Positions 29,055-39,057 are shown, numbered from the stretch's first letter. The stretch is 64,000 nucleotides of DNA from Candidatus Marimicrobium litorale (GCF_026262645.1 NZ_SHNO01000001.1:310001-374000); one strand, 5' to 3'. Program-made: numbers and translations. Notes: generated from the sequence alone by a model not told the origin.

Positions 29055-29178
29055 AGTAAAGGTCGTTCAGCGCTAGATGCTGCACTCCCTTTCTAATAAT
29101 CCTTCTTCTGTACAGTCATCATTGCCGGCGGCAGCTGGTATGTGTGCCGATTATTTGTCGGACCCAGGGAGTTCACCA

Positions 29179-30681
29179 TTGTCGGCAAGGCCCAACACGA
29201 ACAACACATTGATGGTACAGGGCACGACGTCAGACGCAGGCAAAAGTATTCTTGTTGCGGGGTTGTGCCGTGTGTTGGCGCGTCGTGGCTGCCGAGTCGC
29301 CCCTTTCAAACCGCAGAATATGGCACTGAACAGTGCCGTTACCGTGGATGGTGGTGAAATTGGTCGTGCCCAGGCCCTGCAGGCGCAGGCCTGTGGGTTA
29401 AAGCCGCACACGGATATGAACCCGGTCCTGCTAAAACCCACCAGTGACACAGGCGCACAGATCATTATTCATGGACATGCTGTTTCTCACCTTGATGCCC
29501 GCGCCTACCACGACTACAAGACAATCGCCATGGAGGCGGTGCTGGAATCCTATCGCCGCCTGATGCAGCGTTACGACTATATTGTGGTCGAAGGGGCAGG
29601 GAGCCCCGCGGAAATCAATCTGCGTGAAAGGGATATCGCCAACATGGGTTTTGCCGAACGAGTCGATTGTCCCGTTATCATCGTGGCCGACATCGACCGC
29701 GGTGGCGTATTTGCCCACTTGGTGGGCACGCTGGCGCTGCTGTCTGACTCCGAGCAGGACCGCGTCAGTGGTTTCGTGATCAATAAATTCCGCGGTGACA
29801 TCGGCCTGCTGCAACCCGGCAACGACTGGTTGGAGAATAAGACAGGGAAGCCCGTGTTGGGTGTGCTGCCGTATTTGCAAGGCCTGCATCTCGACGCTGA
29901 AGATGCGATTGATACCGATCAGGTGTTGTCTCACAACGCAGAGGTGTTGACTGTCGCTGTACCGGTGTTCTCGCGTATCAGCAATCACACAGATTTTGAT
30001 GCGCTGCGATTACATCCCCAGGTGGATCTAAAGTTTGTGGGACCGGGCGCTAAGCCACCGCCCGCGGACTTGATCGTTCTGCCTGGCAGTAAAAACGTGC
30101 GAATGGACCTCAATTGGCTGCGTAATAATGGCTGGTGCGAGTCGATCACCCGACACCTGCGTTACGGGGGGAAGGTTATAGGCATCTGCGGCGGCTTTCA
30201 GATGCTGGGACACGGTATAAGTGACACAGAGGGCATTGAGGGCCCGCCGGGTTTCACGCAGGGCCTCGGGTGGCTGGATATTGAGACTGAGTTGAGGTGT
30301 CAGAAACAGTTGCGCCAGGCAGGGGGTACCCTGAATATTGAGGCGAGCACAGAGCGCGGTAGCGTAGATGCGTTGGTGGAAGGCTATGAAATTCATTGCG
30401 GCATTTCAAGTGGTGCTGGGCTCGCGAGACCGGCAGTGCGTTTACGCGACGGACGTGATGATGGGGCTATCTCTGCAGATGGTCGGGTGCTGGGCACCTA
30501 TCTTCATGGCCTGTTTGACCAAACTGCCTCGCGCGATGCACTGCTGGCCTGGGCGGGCCTGCGCGTAGCGGGCGAAGAGTTGGATGTAGCAGCAGTACGC
30601 GAGCGGGAATTGAACCGGTTGGCGGACGTGCTCGAGAACGAAATCGATTGCGACGCGCTTTTCCCGCGAAGTTGTTCATGA
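29179..30681 (+). CDS. cobQ: Cobyric acid synthase
   Basis: The 500-residue amidotransferase has an N-terminal P-loop region ([12 protein letters not shown]), the motif KPQNMALNS, and a class I glutaminase domain with nucleophile Cys in [10 protein letters not shown] and His in GTYLHGLFD. It amidates four side chains of adenosylcobyrinic acid a,c-diamide to give adenosylcobyric acid. TTG 29179 was chosen because agggag (29166-29171) is 7 nt upstream and the family sequence begins about 10 residues later. Upstream ATGs at 29077 and 29140 lack a ribosome-binding site. First gene of the B12 operon. Confidence 0.93.
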   Translation: MSARPNTNNTLMVQGTTSDAGKSILVAGLCRVLARRGCRVAPFKPQNMALNSAVTVDGGEIGRAQALQAQACGLKPHTDMNPVLLKPTSDTGAQIIIHGHAVSHLDARAYHDYKTIAMEAVLESYRRLMQRYDYIVVEGAGSPAEINLRERDIANMGFAERVDCPVIIVADIDRGGVFAHLVGTLALLSDSEQDRVSGFVINKFRGDIGLLQPGNDWLENKTGKPVLGVLPYLQGLHLDAEDAIDTDQVLSHNAEVLTVAVPVFSRISNHTDFDALRLHPQVDLKFVGPGAKPPPADLIVLPGSKNVRMDLNWLRNNGWCESITRHLRYGGKVIGICGGFQMLGHGISDTEGIEGPPGFTQGLGWLDIETELRCQKQLRQAGGTLNIEASTERGSVDALVEGYEIHCGISSGAGLARPAVRLRDGRDDGAISADGRVLGTYLHGLFDQTASRDALLAWAGLRVAGEELDVAAVRERELNRLADVLENEIDCDALFPRSCS

Positions 30682-30706
30682 TGGCTGATTCCCCCGAAGT
30701 GGTTAC

Positions 30707-31423
30707 ATGAGCATCGCCGACAAAGACAGTCAATGCTTGATGGAGGGTGTTTACCTGTCGACGACGCATAACCATGTGCACGTGCACTGTGATGCATCAC
30801 ACCGCGTCGTTAGCTCCGCCGTATTAAATGGCGGTTTTACCAGAGCGACCGATTTTCTCAATCTTAAAGTTGAAAGACAGGCCGAAAGCGGGGTGGAAGA
30901 TCCCGCGGTAACGCTTCAGGCCGCTTGCGATAAGCTCGGTTGTAAGGATGTCACGGTAGGTATGATGACCGCCGCCTCGATGAAATCTCTACGCCTGTGT
31001 CGGGAAGACATTCAGGGTCGGCAGTTCGCTGTTCTGGTAACGACTGGCTTGGAGAATGCGCGTCGTTCCGGCGACAGGGCAGAGTATCGTCATCTGCATG
31101 CGGTGCCTCTTGAACGAGGTACGATCAACCTGTGTATGATAACCGACGCCCGGGTTCTGGATCACGCCATGATAGAGATGATCACTATAGCGACGGAAGC
31201 CAAGGTGGCGATTTTGCATGAGCTGAACATTGTGAGCCCTGTTAGCGGGGGTCTGGCGACGGGTACTGGTACTGACGCCGTGGCGGTATTCTCTGGCAAC
31301 ACCGGCGATCCCATAAGTTTTGCTGGCAAGCACACTCTGCTGGGTGAGCGTCTTGCGATAATGGTCATGCAAATTATTCGCGAGTCGATAGCCTACGAGG
31401 AAGAGGCAGGATCATGCGCCTGA
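30707..31423 (+). CDS. cbiZ: CbiZ, adenosylcobinamide amidohydrolase
   Basis: The 238-residue protein matches the CbiZ family: VVSSAVLNGGFTRATDFLNL, VTVGMMTAASMKS, VLVTTGLENARRSGD and the terminal GKHTLLGERLA. CbiZ cleaves the aminopropanol side chain of adenosylcobinamide to give adenosylcobyric acid. The Rhodobacter sphaeroides enzyme also acts on pseudocobalamin. This lets a cell dismantle a corrinoid with the wrong lower ligand. It follows cobQ by 25 nt and overlaps btuC by 10 nt. Confidence 0.9.
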   Translation: MSIADKDSQCLMEGVYLSTTHNHVHVHCDASHRVVSSAVLNGGFTRATDFLNLKVERQAESGVEDPAVTLQAACDKLGCKDVTVGMMTAASMKSLRLCREDIQGRQFAVLVTTGLENARRSGDRAEYRHLHAVPLERGTINLCMITDARVLDHAMIEMITIATEAKVAILHELNIVSPVSGGLATGTGTDAVAVFSGNTGDPISFAGKHTLLGERLAIMVMQIIRESIAYEEEAGSCA

Positions 31424-32451
31424 TGTCTCCCCATCGTCTGTTATTGGCACTGGCGGTCACACTGGTGCCTCTTTTGTTTTTGGCAATGATGATGGGACCG
31501 GTCATGATAAAGCCTGCCGCGCTGCTGGCAGCGACCGGTGAGTTGTTCAGTGCGACGCCTACTACTCAGGAGGGGCTTATCCTGTTCGCGATACGGTTGC
31601 CACGAGTTCTTCTGGCGGCATTGGTAGGGGTTTGTCTCGCGGTGTGTGGCACCGCCATGCAGGGCCTGTTTCGTAATCCATTGGCAGATCCATCCTTAAT
31701 CGGTGTCTCCAGCGGCGCTTCTGCCGGCGCCAGCCTGATGATCGTGCTGGGAGGCGGCGCCCTTCTGCAGGGCGGCCAGTTCGCCGGTTTGTCGCTGGTT
31801 GCCGTCGGCGCTTTTGGTGGTGGGTTTCTGGCAGTGCTGCTTGTTTACCGTTTGGCGACCTCCACCACAGGCACTTCCGTTGCCACGATGCTGTTGGCGG
31901 GTATTGCCATTAGTGCTCTCGCTGGCGCGCTGAACAGCCTGTTCTCTTTTGTTGCTGACGACGAGATGCTGCGTCGTATTAGTCTATGGCAAATGGGCAG
32001 TCTCGATGCGGCCAATTGGCCACGCGTATGGATTGCCGCACTGGCGGTGGTGATAGTCATGACCATTATGCCTCGACAGGCGACAGCGCTGAATGCGTTC
32101 TTGCTGGGCGAGTCAGAGGCCCGTCATCTCGGCATCGATGTAGATGTCGTGAAGCGCAAACTGATTCTGATGACCGCGCTGGCAATCGGTATCGCAGTTG
32201 CTGTGGCGGGAACGATTTCCTTTGTCGGCCTGATCGTGCCGCACATGGTACGCCTTGTCATTGGACCCGATCACCGCTACCTCGTGCCGGCCTCTGCAAT
32301 GCTGGGCGCCATTTTACTGATTGTGGCAGACGCGGTAGCTCGAGTGGTTGTCGCCCCTTCGGAATTGCCCACGGGTATTCTTACCGCCCTGTTGGGTACG
32401 CCTTTCTTCTTTTCATTACTTGTGCAAAAGCGCAAGTACGAGGTGTCCTGA
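31414..32451 (+). CDS. btuC: Cobalamin ABC transporter permease (FecCD/BtuC family)
   Basis: The 345-residue permease has roughly ten membrane helices. It shows the family sequences RLPRVLLAALVGVCLAVCG, FRNPLADPSLIGVSSGA and GTISFVGLIVPHMVR. ATG 31414 lies after ggcagg and overlaps cbiZ by 10 nt. FecCD permeases also serve siderophores, but the B12 operon context with btuD and btuF favours vitamin B12 or cobinamide. Confidence 0.92.
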   Translation: MRLMSPHRLLLALAVTLVPLLFLAMMMGPVMIKPAALLAATGELFSATPTTQEGLILFAIRLPRVLLAALVGVCLAVCGTAMQGLFRNPLADPSLIGVSSGASAGASLMIVLGGGALLQGGQFAGLSLVAVGAFGGGFLAVLLVYRLATSTTGTSVATMLLAGIAISALAGALNSLFSFVADDEMLRRISLWQMGSLDAANWPRVWIAALAVVIVMTIMPRQATALNAFLLGESEARHLGIDVDVVKRKLILMTALAIGIAVAVAGTISFVGLIVPHMVRLVIGPDHRYLVPASAMLGAILLIVADAVARVVVAPSELPTGILTALLGTPFFFSLLVQKRKYEVS

Positions 32452-32453
32452 TC

Positions 32454-33227
32454 GTGGCGCTTTCGGCAACAGGTTTATCGCTGCGAATGGCCGAATTCCC
32501 GCTACTGGATAATGTTGATCTCGCTGTGGAGCCTGGCAAGGTTACCGCCGTACTGGGTCCCAATGGTGCTGGTAAAACCAGTCTTTTGCGGGTGCTGGTT
32601 GGCGAGCTGACGCCGGACAGGGGAGAGGTTCGCCTGAACCAGCGGGGCTTTCATGAGTGGCTTGCGGTGGAGCGAGCGCGAACCCTTGCGGTGTTGCCCC
32701 AGCATTCCCTTCTGAATTTTCCCTTCACTGCCGAGGAAGTGGTCATGCTGGGGCGGACACCTCACGATACTGGCGCGACGCAGGACAGGGCGATAGTTGC
32801 CGAGGCGCTGCGCGCAGTTGACGGTGACTATCTGTCGGATCGAGTTTACACCCAGCTGTCCGGCGGTGAAAAACAGCGCGTGCATCTGGCTCGCGTGCTT
32901 GCCCAGGTTTGGGAGCCCTCACCGTTGGGACATCGCTATTTGGTGCTGGACGAGCCCACCTCCAGTTTTGATCTTGCGCACCAGCAGTTGACACTGGATA
33001 TTGTGAAAAGTCTTGCTGTCCGTGAGGTGGGTATCCTGATGGTTATTCATGACCTGAACCTGGCGGCACGTTGCGCGGATCAGATGGTGCTGTTGCAGTG
33101 CGGCGCCATTGTTGCATCTGGTTCCCCCGAGGAGGTGCTTGTCGCAGACATTATCAGGCAGGTATTTCAGGTGGATGCCAAAATTGGCACACACCCGGTA
33201 AGCGGTAAACCGCTGGTGATCACATGA
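32454..33227 (+). CDS. btuD: Cobalamin ABC transporter ATPase
   Basis: The 257-residue ATPase starts at GTG 32454, 2 nt after btuC. A far longer open frame overlapping btuC was rejected. Walker A is GPNGAGKTS, the signature is LSGGEKQRVHLARVL, Walker B is YLVLDEPTS, and the switch His is in MVIHDLN. It powers BtuC. Its stop overlaps the cobU start by 4 nt. Confidence 0.93.
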   Translation: MALSATGLSLRMAEFPLLDNVDLAVEPGKVTAVLGPNGAGKTSLLRVLVGELTPDRGEVRLNQRGFHEWLAVERARTLAVLPQHSLLNFPFTAEEVVMLGRTPHDTGATQDRAIVAEALRAVDGDYLSDRVYTQLSGGEKQRVHLARVLAQVWEPSPLGHRYLVLDEPTSSFDLAHQQLTLDIVKSLAVREVGILMVIHDLNLAARCADQMVLLQCGAIVASGSPEEVLVADIIRQVFQVDAKIGTHPVSGKPLVIT

Positions 33228-33769
33228 CAGGACAGGCGGTCGTAAGCGGTTTCTGTGAATTGATACTCGGTGGCGCCCGCTCGGGCAAAAGCGCCCTGGC
33301 GGAGGCGCGTGCCAAAGCCTCCGGGTTGGACATGGTCTACCTCGCTACTGCAACAGCGGGCGACAAAGAGATGTCATCCCGTATTGCTCATCATCGGCAG
33401 CGACGTGGAACCGATTGGCACCTTGTGGAGGAACCTGTTGCCCTGGCCGCTGCGTTGCGCTCACACCAAGGGGAGGAACGTTGCGTTGTGGTTGATTGCC
33501 TTACCTTGTGGCTGAGCAATTGTCTGCACGAGGAGTGTTGGGAGTCCGAGAGTGTGGCATTGCTGGATACGCTGCCGGAATTGTCAGGCCATGTGATTCT
33601 GGTTAGCAATGAGACCGGCCTCGGCGTGGTTCCAATGGGTGAGCTGACGCGTCGTTTCGTGGATGAATCAGGTTTTCTGCATCAGCGCACGGCACAACTC
33701 TGCCAGCAGGTCACGCTCACGGTGGCGGGTCTGCCGGTGAGCTTGAAATCATCGGAGACACCCAGGTGA
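33224..33769 (+). CDS. cobU: CobU, adenosylcobinamide kinase/guanylyltransferase
   Basis: The 181-residue bifunctional enzyme phosphorylates adenosylcobinamide and attaches GMP to give AdoCbi-GDP. P-loop GGARSGKS is at 16-23, and the family segments VVDCLTLWLSNCL and ILVSNETGLGVVPMGELTR are present. The latter contains the base-contacting region. It overlaps both neighbours by 4 nt. Confidence 0.95.
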   Translation: MTGQAVVSGFCELILGGARSGKSALAEARAKASGLDMVYLATATAGDKEMSSRIAHHRQRRGTDWHLVEEPVALAAALRSHQGEERCVVVDCLTLWLSNCLHEECWESESVALLDTLPELSGHVILVSNETGLGVVPMGELTRRFVDESGFLHQRTAQLCQQVTLTVAGLPVSLKSSETPR

Positions 33770-34809
33770 GCCAGTGGCGGACGACCGTACCTGCCCCGTC
33801 GGTGCGTTCCCGAAAAGCTGCGCAAGTGCATCAACAGCGGTTGACCAAGCCTCCGGGTTCGCTTGGTCGGCTTGAGCAGATTGCTGTCGACTTTGCTGGC
33901 TGGCAGGACCGCGTGATGCCGCGTGTTGAGAAGGTATCTGTTTGCGTGTTCGCGGGAGATCACGGGGTGGTGGAGGAGGCCGTATCGGCATTTCCCCAGA
34001 CAGTGACGGGCCAGATGATCCTGAACTTTGCCGCCGGCGGGGCCGCTATTGCGGTTCTTGCGCGCCTTGCGGACGCCGACTTCAGTGTGGTGAATCTGGG
34101 GACCGCGACGCCCGTGCCAGAGACCCGTGGCGTGATCAATGCGCAGCTCGCACCGGGATCTGCAAATTTTTGCAAACGCGCAGCGATGAGTCCTGCGCTA
34201 ATGAACCGGGCGTTACAGTGCGGTGCGGATGCTGCACCCACTGCGGCGGATATTTTTATCGGCGGAGAAATGGGCATTGGCAACAGCACAGCGGCGGCGG
34301 CGCTGGTCAGTGCCCTGTTGGATCTGCCGCCCGAGGCCACCGTGGGCCGAGGCACGGGTATTGACGATGCAGCGCTGGCGGTGAAGCGAGCGGTGGTGCA
34401 GCGCGGGCTGGATCTGCACCAAGGTGCGGCTTCCGATGCCCTCGATATGTTGCGCCGTCTTGGTGGACTGGAAATCGCCGCGCTCACCGGCGCGTATATC
34501 GCCTGCGCCCAGAGGCGCATTCCTTCGTTGGTCGACGGCTATATCTGTAGCGCTGCAGCACTGGTGGCGTGTCGTGTAAATCCCGGGGTTCGTGACTGGT
34601 TGCTGTTTGCGCACCGCTCTGAAGAACCGGGCCACCGTCACTTGCTGAAAGCCCTGAGTGCAGACCCCCTGCTCGACCTGGGGATGCGTCTTGGAGAAGG
34701 TAGCGGCGCCGCGACCGCATTGCCGTTGCTGCGATCGGCCTGTGCCCTGCACGCGGAAATGGCGACCTTTGCAGAAGCGGGTGTTGCCGATAGAGAGGCC
34801 CCGACTTGA
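33766..34809 (+). CDS. cobT: CobT, nicotinate-nucleotide:dimethylbenzimidazole phosphoribosyltransferase
   Basis: This 347-residue enzyme activates the lower-ligand base (5,6-dimethylbenzimidazole) to alpha-ribazole phosphate. Recognisable segments are KPPGSLGRLEQIA, FAGDHGVVEEAVSAFPQ and GEMGIGNSTAAAAL. The catalytic Glu is E311 in RLGEGSGAATAL. It starts at GTG 33766, overlapping cobU by 4 nt. With BluB in the same operon, the base is probably made in-house. Confidence 0.96.
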   Translation: MSQWRTTVPAPSVRSRKAAQVHQQRLTKPPGSLGRLEQIAVDFAGWQDRVMPRVEKVSVCVFAGDHGVVEEAVSAFPQTVTGQMILNFAAGGAAIAVLARLADADFSVVNLGTATPVPETRGVINAQLAPGSANFCKRAAMSPALMNRALQCGADAAPTAADIFIGGEMGIGNSTAAAALVSALLDLPPEATVGRGTGIDDAALAVKRAVVQRGLDLHQGAASDALDMLRRLGGLEIAALTGAYIACAQRRIPSLVDGYICSAAALVACRVNPGVRDWLLFAHRSEEPGHRHLLKALSADPLLDLGMRLGEGSGAATALPLLRSACALHAEMATFAEAGVADREAPT

Positions 34810-35429
34810 GCGATGCCGACGAAAGTGTGACCACTGTCGACTTGCTGCGTCACGGCCGCTGTGAGGGAGGCGATATTTACCGTGGCACAACAGACGTAAT
34901 GCTCAACGGCGAGGGGTGGCAACAAATGGAGCAGGCGATTACGCCTCCCTCGGACTGGACTCGCATTGTTACTTCGCCGTTGCTTCGGTGTCAGGCTTTC
35001 GCTGAGCACCAATCGATGAAACTTGATTTACCTTTATCTGTCGAGCCTGACCTGCGTGAGCTTGATTTTGGTGATTGGGAAGGCCGCCTTGTCAAAGATG
35101 TCTGGGATGAGAATCCGCAAGGCGTTTCGCGCTATTACGCAAACCCTGCCGCGTTCACTCCGCCGGGCGGTGAAGCGACGCAGGAGGCGCAGACTCGTGT
35201 CGCATCCCGTTGGAGACGCCTGATGAATGAGCACCGCGGAGGCAGTTTATTGCTGGTGTCTCATGGCGGTGTTATCCGTTTATTGCTCAGCCATTTATTG
35301 CTCTTTCCCGTGTCTTCGATAGCGCGGCTGCATGTGCCTTACGGTGCGCTGTCCCGGGTGCGGGTTTATCATCGGGAAGAGGGAGATTTTCCTGTACTGC
35401 TGTCTCTCAACGCGAGGACCGGATACTGA
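34806..35429 (+). CDS. cobC: CobC, alpha-ribazole phosphatase
   Basis: The 207-residue histidine phosphatase carries the RHG motif at 15-17 (LLRHGRCEG) and the later LLVSHGGVIR. In this operon it most likely removes phosphate from alpha-ribazole 5'-phosphate or adenosylcobalamin 5'-phosphate. The start is TTG 34806, overlapping cobT by 4 nt. GTG 34827 is an alternative. It overlaps cobS by one base. Confidence 0.9.
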   Translation: MSDADESVTTVDLLRHGRCEGGDIYRGTTDVMLNGEGWQQMEQAITPPSDWTRIVTSPLLRCQAFAEHQSMKLDLPLSVEPDLRELDFGDWEGRLVKDVWDENPQGVSRYYANPAAFTPPGGEATQEAQTRVASRWRRLMNEHRGGSLLLVSHGGVIRLLLSHLLLFPVSSIARLHVPYGALSRVRVYHREEGDFPVLLSLNARTGY

Positions 35430-36193
35430 TGAAATCTGTCATTCAGCGACAGGGGCGAGCGCTACTGGTCGCGTTACAGTTCCTCACTGTCCTGCCAGTG
35501 CCGCGACATATTCGCGACAGTGAAAACCTGACCGGCGCGTCCCTGCTGTGGTATCCGGCGGTCGGACTGTTGTTGGGCCTCCTCCTGACACTCGCCAGTG
35601 ATATGTGGACTTTGCCCTTTTACCTGCAGGCAGGTTTGCTGCTCGCCCTGTGGGTCGCGCTGTCGGGCGGGTTGCACCTTGATGGTTTTGCCGATTGTGT
35701 CGATGCATGGGCAGGTGGATTTGGTGATCGCCAGCGCACTCTGCAACTGCTATCCGATCCGCTTTGCGGAAGTATGGCCGTGATTGCGTTGATCATCCTG
35801 TTGTTACTCAAATTCCTCGCTCTGGCGGCGCTGGTGCAGCAAGGTGGTCTGGTTTGGTTGTGGGCGGTGCCCCTGCTGTCCCGCTCAGCCTTGCTGCTCT
35901 TGTTCATGTACACGAACTACGTGCGCCCCCAGGGTTTGGGAGCGCTGATCGTGCAACAGTTCTCGTCGCATGACGCGCGGTGGGTACTTGCCGGAGTTGC
36001 GCTGACCACACTCGCTTTGCTGCCTGTGTCTATTTGGATCGTTCTGACGGCCACCACAGTAGCGGTATTCCTTCTGGCGCGCCGCGCTGCTCTGCAGCGA
36101 CTCGGTGGTTTTACCGGTGACGTTGCCGGGGCGCTGGTCGAACTGGTCGAACTTTGCCTGTTACTTGTCCTTTCGTTTTACGCTGTGGGTTAA
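35429..36193 (+). CDS. cobS: CobS, adenosylcobalamin synthase
   Basis: The 254-residue integral membrane enzyme joins AdoCbi-GDP to alpha-ribazole (phosphate). It shows the acidic motif GGLHLDGFADCVDAWAGG in an early loop and about six hydrophobic helices. ATG 35429 overlaps the cobC stop by one base. It is the final step of nucleotide-loop assembly. Confidence 0.95.
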   Translation: MKSVIQRQGRALLVALQFLTVLPVPRHIRDSENLTGASLLWYPAVGLLLGLLLTLASDMWTLPFYLQAGLLLALWVALSGGLHLDGFADCVDAWAGGFGDRQRTLQLLSDPLCGSMAVIALIILLLLKFLALAALVQQGGLVWLWAVPLLSRSALLLLFMYTNYVRPQGLGALIVQQFSSHDARWVLAGVALTTLALLPVSIWIVLTATTVAVFLLARRAALQRLGGFTGDVAGALVELVELCLLLVLSFYAVG

Positions 36194-36200
36194 GCTGATA

Positions 36201-37106
36201 ATGCTTGTGACATTAATTCTTGCCCTGCTTCTGGATCGTCTCGTCGGTGAGGTGTCTCGTGGTCACCCGTTGGTGGCTTATGGTGATATTGCAACATGGG
36301 TTGAAGCCCAGGCGAGAGAGCGTTTTGCTACGCCGGCTCAGGGGGGGGGTGTCGCCTGGGTGATTCTGGTTGCGCTTCCGGCTCTGCTGCTGATGCAGTT
36401 CCTGAGCTGGTTCCCCGGTTGGCTCACTGTGTTGGCAGACATTGCCGTACTGTATTTCTGTATAGGCATGCGGAGCCTGGAAGAACACGCCAGAGCTATT
36501 CAGCAGCCGCTGCTGACAGGTGAAATGGATGTTGCGCGCGATAAACTTGCGCTCATCGTCAGCCGAGATACGGCCCACCTTGACGCGCAATCGGTGGCTG
36601 CAGGGGCGGTGGAGTCGGTATTGGAGAACGGCAGCGATGCGGTTATCGCACCGATTTTCTGGTTTGTAGTAGCAGGTGCGCCGGGTGCGCTGGCCTACCG
36701 TTTGGCCAATACCCTGGATGCCATGTGGGGCTATCGCAATCAGTCCTACCTGCATTTCGGCCGCAGCGCGGCGTTGCTGGATGATGTCCTGAACTGGATA
36801 CCGGCCCGTCTTTGTGCGTTTTTTTATGCGCTGGCGGGGCAGTATCACCGGGCAAGGCATTGTTGGTCGACGCAGGCGCCCCTGTGGGATAGCCCCAATG
36901 CGGGTCCGGTGATGGCGGCGGGGGCAGGTGCTCTCGGTATTCGCCTGGGCGGACCGGCTGCCTACGGCGGTATCGTGCGTGAGCGTCCCGTTCTTGGTGA
37001 AGGAGCGCCGGCTGAGGCGCGTGATATCGAGGCAGCTTTGCAGTTGCTGCGGCGGGCGGTAGGCGTGGGGCTGCTGTTTGTGTTCGCGGGAGTGATTCTG
37101 CTGTGA
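36201..37106 (+). CDS. cbiB: CbiB, adenosylcobinamide-phosphate synthase
   Basis: The 301-residue membrane protein has the CbiB features LLLDRLVGEVSRGHPLVAYG, a ENGSDAVIAPIFW-type loop and ANTLDAMWGYR. It joins aminopropanol phosphate to adenosylcobyric acid. ATG 36201 is 7 nt after cobS. An upstream frame from 36105 inside cobS was rejected. Also called CobD in some nomenclatures. Confidence 0.93.
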   Translation: MLVTLILALLLDRLVGEVSRGHPLVAYGDIATWVEAQARERFATPAQGGGVAWVILVALPALLLMQFLSWFPGWLTVLADIAVLYFCIGMRSLEEHARAIQQPLLTGEMDVARDKLALIVSRDTAHLDAQSVAAGAVESVLENGSDAVIAPIFWFVVAGAPGALAYRLANTLDAMWGYRNQSYLHFGRSAALLDDVLNWIPARLCAFFYALAGQYHRARHCWSTQAPLWDSPNAGPVMAAGAGALGIRLGGPAAYGGIVRERPVLGEGAPAEARDIEAALQLLRRAVGVGLLFVFAGVILL

Positions 37107-38140
37107 ACCTCGAACACGGTGGCAGGCTGGAGCTCGCCGTTTGTGAATATGCGATACCCCGGGAGGCATGGATAGACCTGTCGACGGGGATCAGCCCCTC
37201 GAGCTGGCCAGTGCCCACTGTGCCGGGGAGAGTGTGGCAACGGCTGCCCGAGGAGGATGGTGCGTTGGAGTCGGCAGCAGCGGCTTACTATGCTTGTGAG
37301 GTGACAGCCTTGCTGCCCGTGCCGGGTTCTCAGTATGCGCTGCAGTATGCTCCCGGCCTGTTGCCGGCCGGCCGGGTGGCGATGCCGCAGCGTGGTTACA
37401 CCGAGCACCGGCGCGCGTGGGCGGCTGCTGGCCACAGAGTGGTCGAGTACACGGATTGGACAGCATTACAGGCACTGGTCAGGGAGGAAGCGGTCGACCA
37501 CGTGCTGTTGATCAACCCCAATAACCCCAGCGCCGAGCAGGTTTCGCGCGCGCACCTGGAATTATTGCATCGGCGACTGCAAGCTGCTGGTGGTTTCCTC
37601 GTTGTCGATGAGGCCTTCGCGGATGTGAGGCCTGAAGTGAGCCTGGCACCTCTGTGTCCGGCACCGGGCCTGATAGTGTATCGTTCCCTGGGGAAGTTTT
37701 TTGGGCTTGCCGGTATCCGTCTGGGGTTTTTGCTGGCGGAAGCCCCGTTGTGTCAAAAGCTACAGGCTCAAATGCCTCCGTGGTCGTTGTCGCACCCAGC
37801 CCGCTGGATCGGTGAGGCCGCTCTGGCAGACCGACGCTGGCAACTGGATCAGCGTAGTCATCTGGTGCGAACAAGTCAGGCGTGGGTCGCTTTGTTGCGG
37901 GGTGCCATCCCCGATCTGGAGTTCAAAGCGACTGCATTATTTGCTACCGGCGCTGGCGACTGGGAGTACTGTGATCGCCTGTATCGTGCGCTTGCGCGGC
38001 GAGCGGTTCTGGCGCGGGTATTCGAGGATATCGCGGGGCAGGGCATGTTGCGTCTCGGATTGCCGCCGCGGGCGCGATGGCAAGAAACTGCTTGTTCTAT
38101 TCATGAGGCGGTGAGGGAGTGCGGATGCGCTATTGTTTGA
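37103..38140 (+). CDS. cobD: L-threonine-O-3-phosphate decarboxylase (CobD/CobC family)
   Basis: The 345-residue PLP fold type I aminotransferase-like protein makes aminopropanol phosphate for the nucleotide loop. The PLP Lys is K198 in RSLGKFFGLAGIRLGF. LINPNNPSAE and VVDEAFADV bind the cofactor. It starts at GTG 37103, overlapping cbiB by 4 nt, and overlaps btuF by 16 nt. The position after cbiB supports CobD rather than histidinol-phosphate aminotransferase. Confidence 0.92.
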   Translation: MNLEHGGRLELAVCEYAIPREAWIDLSTGISPSSWPVPTVPGRVWQRLPEEDGALESAAAAYYACEVTALLPVPGSQYALQYAPGLLPAGRVAMPQRGYTEHRRAWAAAGHRVVEYTDWTALQALVREEAVDHVLLINPNNPSAEQVSRAHLELLHRRLQAAGGFLVVDEAFADVRPEVSLAPLCPAPGLIVYRSLGKFFGLAGIRLGFLLAEAPLCQKLQAQMPPWSLSHPARWIGEAALADRRWQLDQRSHLVRTSQAWVALLRGAIPDLEFKATALFATGAGDWEYCDRLYRALARRAVLARVFEDIAGQGMLRLGLPPRARWQETACSIHEAVRECGCAIV

Positions 38141-39015
38141 TTGCCTTATTGTGGGTGCTACTCACGCCCGCTGGATCAGCTCAAATTACTGTGCGGGACG
38201 CCATGGACCGGACGCTGGTGCTGGAAAAACCGGCAACCCGGGTGATCAGTCTTGCGCCCCACATCACTGAAGTCGTTTATGCGGCGGGCGCGGGTGAGCA
38301 GTTGGTGGGTGCCGTGTCCTACAGTGATTACCCGGAGGCGGCGAGGGCGATACCCCGGGTTGGCAGTTACGATAGCGTTAGCTATGAGACCTTGCTGACC
38401 CTGAAACCAGATCTTGTACTGGCCTGGCACGAGGGTAATGGCGAGGACGTGGTAACGCGACTGCAGTCCTTGGGTCTAAACGTTTACGTCGGTGAACCTC
38501 GCGCATTGGAAGATGTGGCGGAATCCTTGCGGGTGATCGGAGTCTTGACGGGCAATGAGCAGGTGGCCGACGCGGCGGCCAGTCGTTTCATGCAGCAACT
38601 GCACGCCCTGCGGGAGACGTATAGCTCGCGAGAGCCTGTCACCGTGTATTACCAGATCTGGAACGAGCCTCTTCTCACGCTGAATGGGGATCATCTCATT
38701 TCCGATGTGGTGCGCCTGTGTGGTGGTCGGAACGTATTTGCCGATGCGATGCCGCTGGTTTCGCGCATTAGTGTGGAGTCGGTGTTGCGGGCGAATCCTC
38801 AGGTCATCATAGCCAGCGGTATGGACAAGGCGCGACCCGAGTGGCTGGACGATTGGAGAGAATGGAGCGCCATGACTGCAGTAAGAAATGACCAGCTCTA
38901 TTTTATCCCCCCGGATATATTGCAGCGACATACTCCAAGAATTATCGAGGGTGCCACTCTGATGTGTGAGAAACTGCAGCAAGCGAGGGAGCATTATGCA
39001 ATGTATGCGCCTTAA
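38125..39015 (+). CDS. btuF: Cobalamin-binding periplasmic protein
   Basis: The 296-residue protein has a signal peptide (RYCLIALLWVLLTPAGSAQ) and the BtuF/FecB fold, with RVISLAPHITEVVYAAGAGEQLVG and VGSYDSVSYETLLTLKPDLVLAW. It delivers B12 or cobinamide to BtuCD. ATG 38125 was chosen over GTG 38119 because gggag fits it better. It lies 42 nt before bluB. Confidence 0.93.
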   Translation: MRYCLIALLWVLLTPAGSAQITVRDAMDRTLVLEKPATRVISLAPHITEVVYAAGAGEQLVGAVSYSDYPEAARAIPRVGSYDSVSYETLLTLKPDLVLAWHEGNGEDVVTRLQSLGLNVYVGEPRALEDVAESLRVIGVLTGNEQVADAAASRFMQQLHALRETYSSREPVTVYYQIWNEPLLTLNGDHLISDVVRLCGGRNVFADAMPLVSRISVESVLRANPQVIIASGMDKARPEWLDDWREWSAMTAVRNDQLYFIPPDILQRHTPRIIEGATLMCEKLQQAREHYAMYAP

Positions 39016-39057
39016 TGGCTTCCGCCATAATCTGTCTGTCTATAGTGAAGAGTACTG

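Noticed and set aside
28893-29096. 67-codon plus-strand frame in the cobQ leader
   Set aside because: It coincides with the riboswitch aptamer, whose conserved blocks explain the sequence better.
31986-32453. N-terminal extension of the BtuD frame
   Set aside because: This part overlaps btuC out of frame and has no ABC features; the ATPase fold begins just after GTG 32454.
36213-37169. 318-codon open frame on the minus strand opposite cbiB
   Set aside because: It is antisense to a well-supported cbiB, has no recognisable family and a skewed His/Gln/Arg-rich composition; long antisense frames are common in this GC range.
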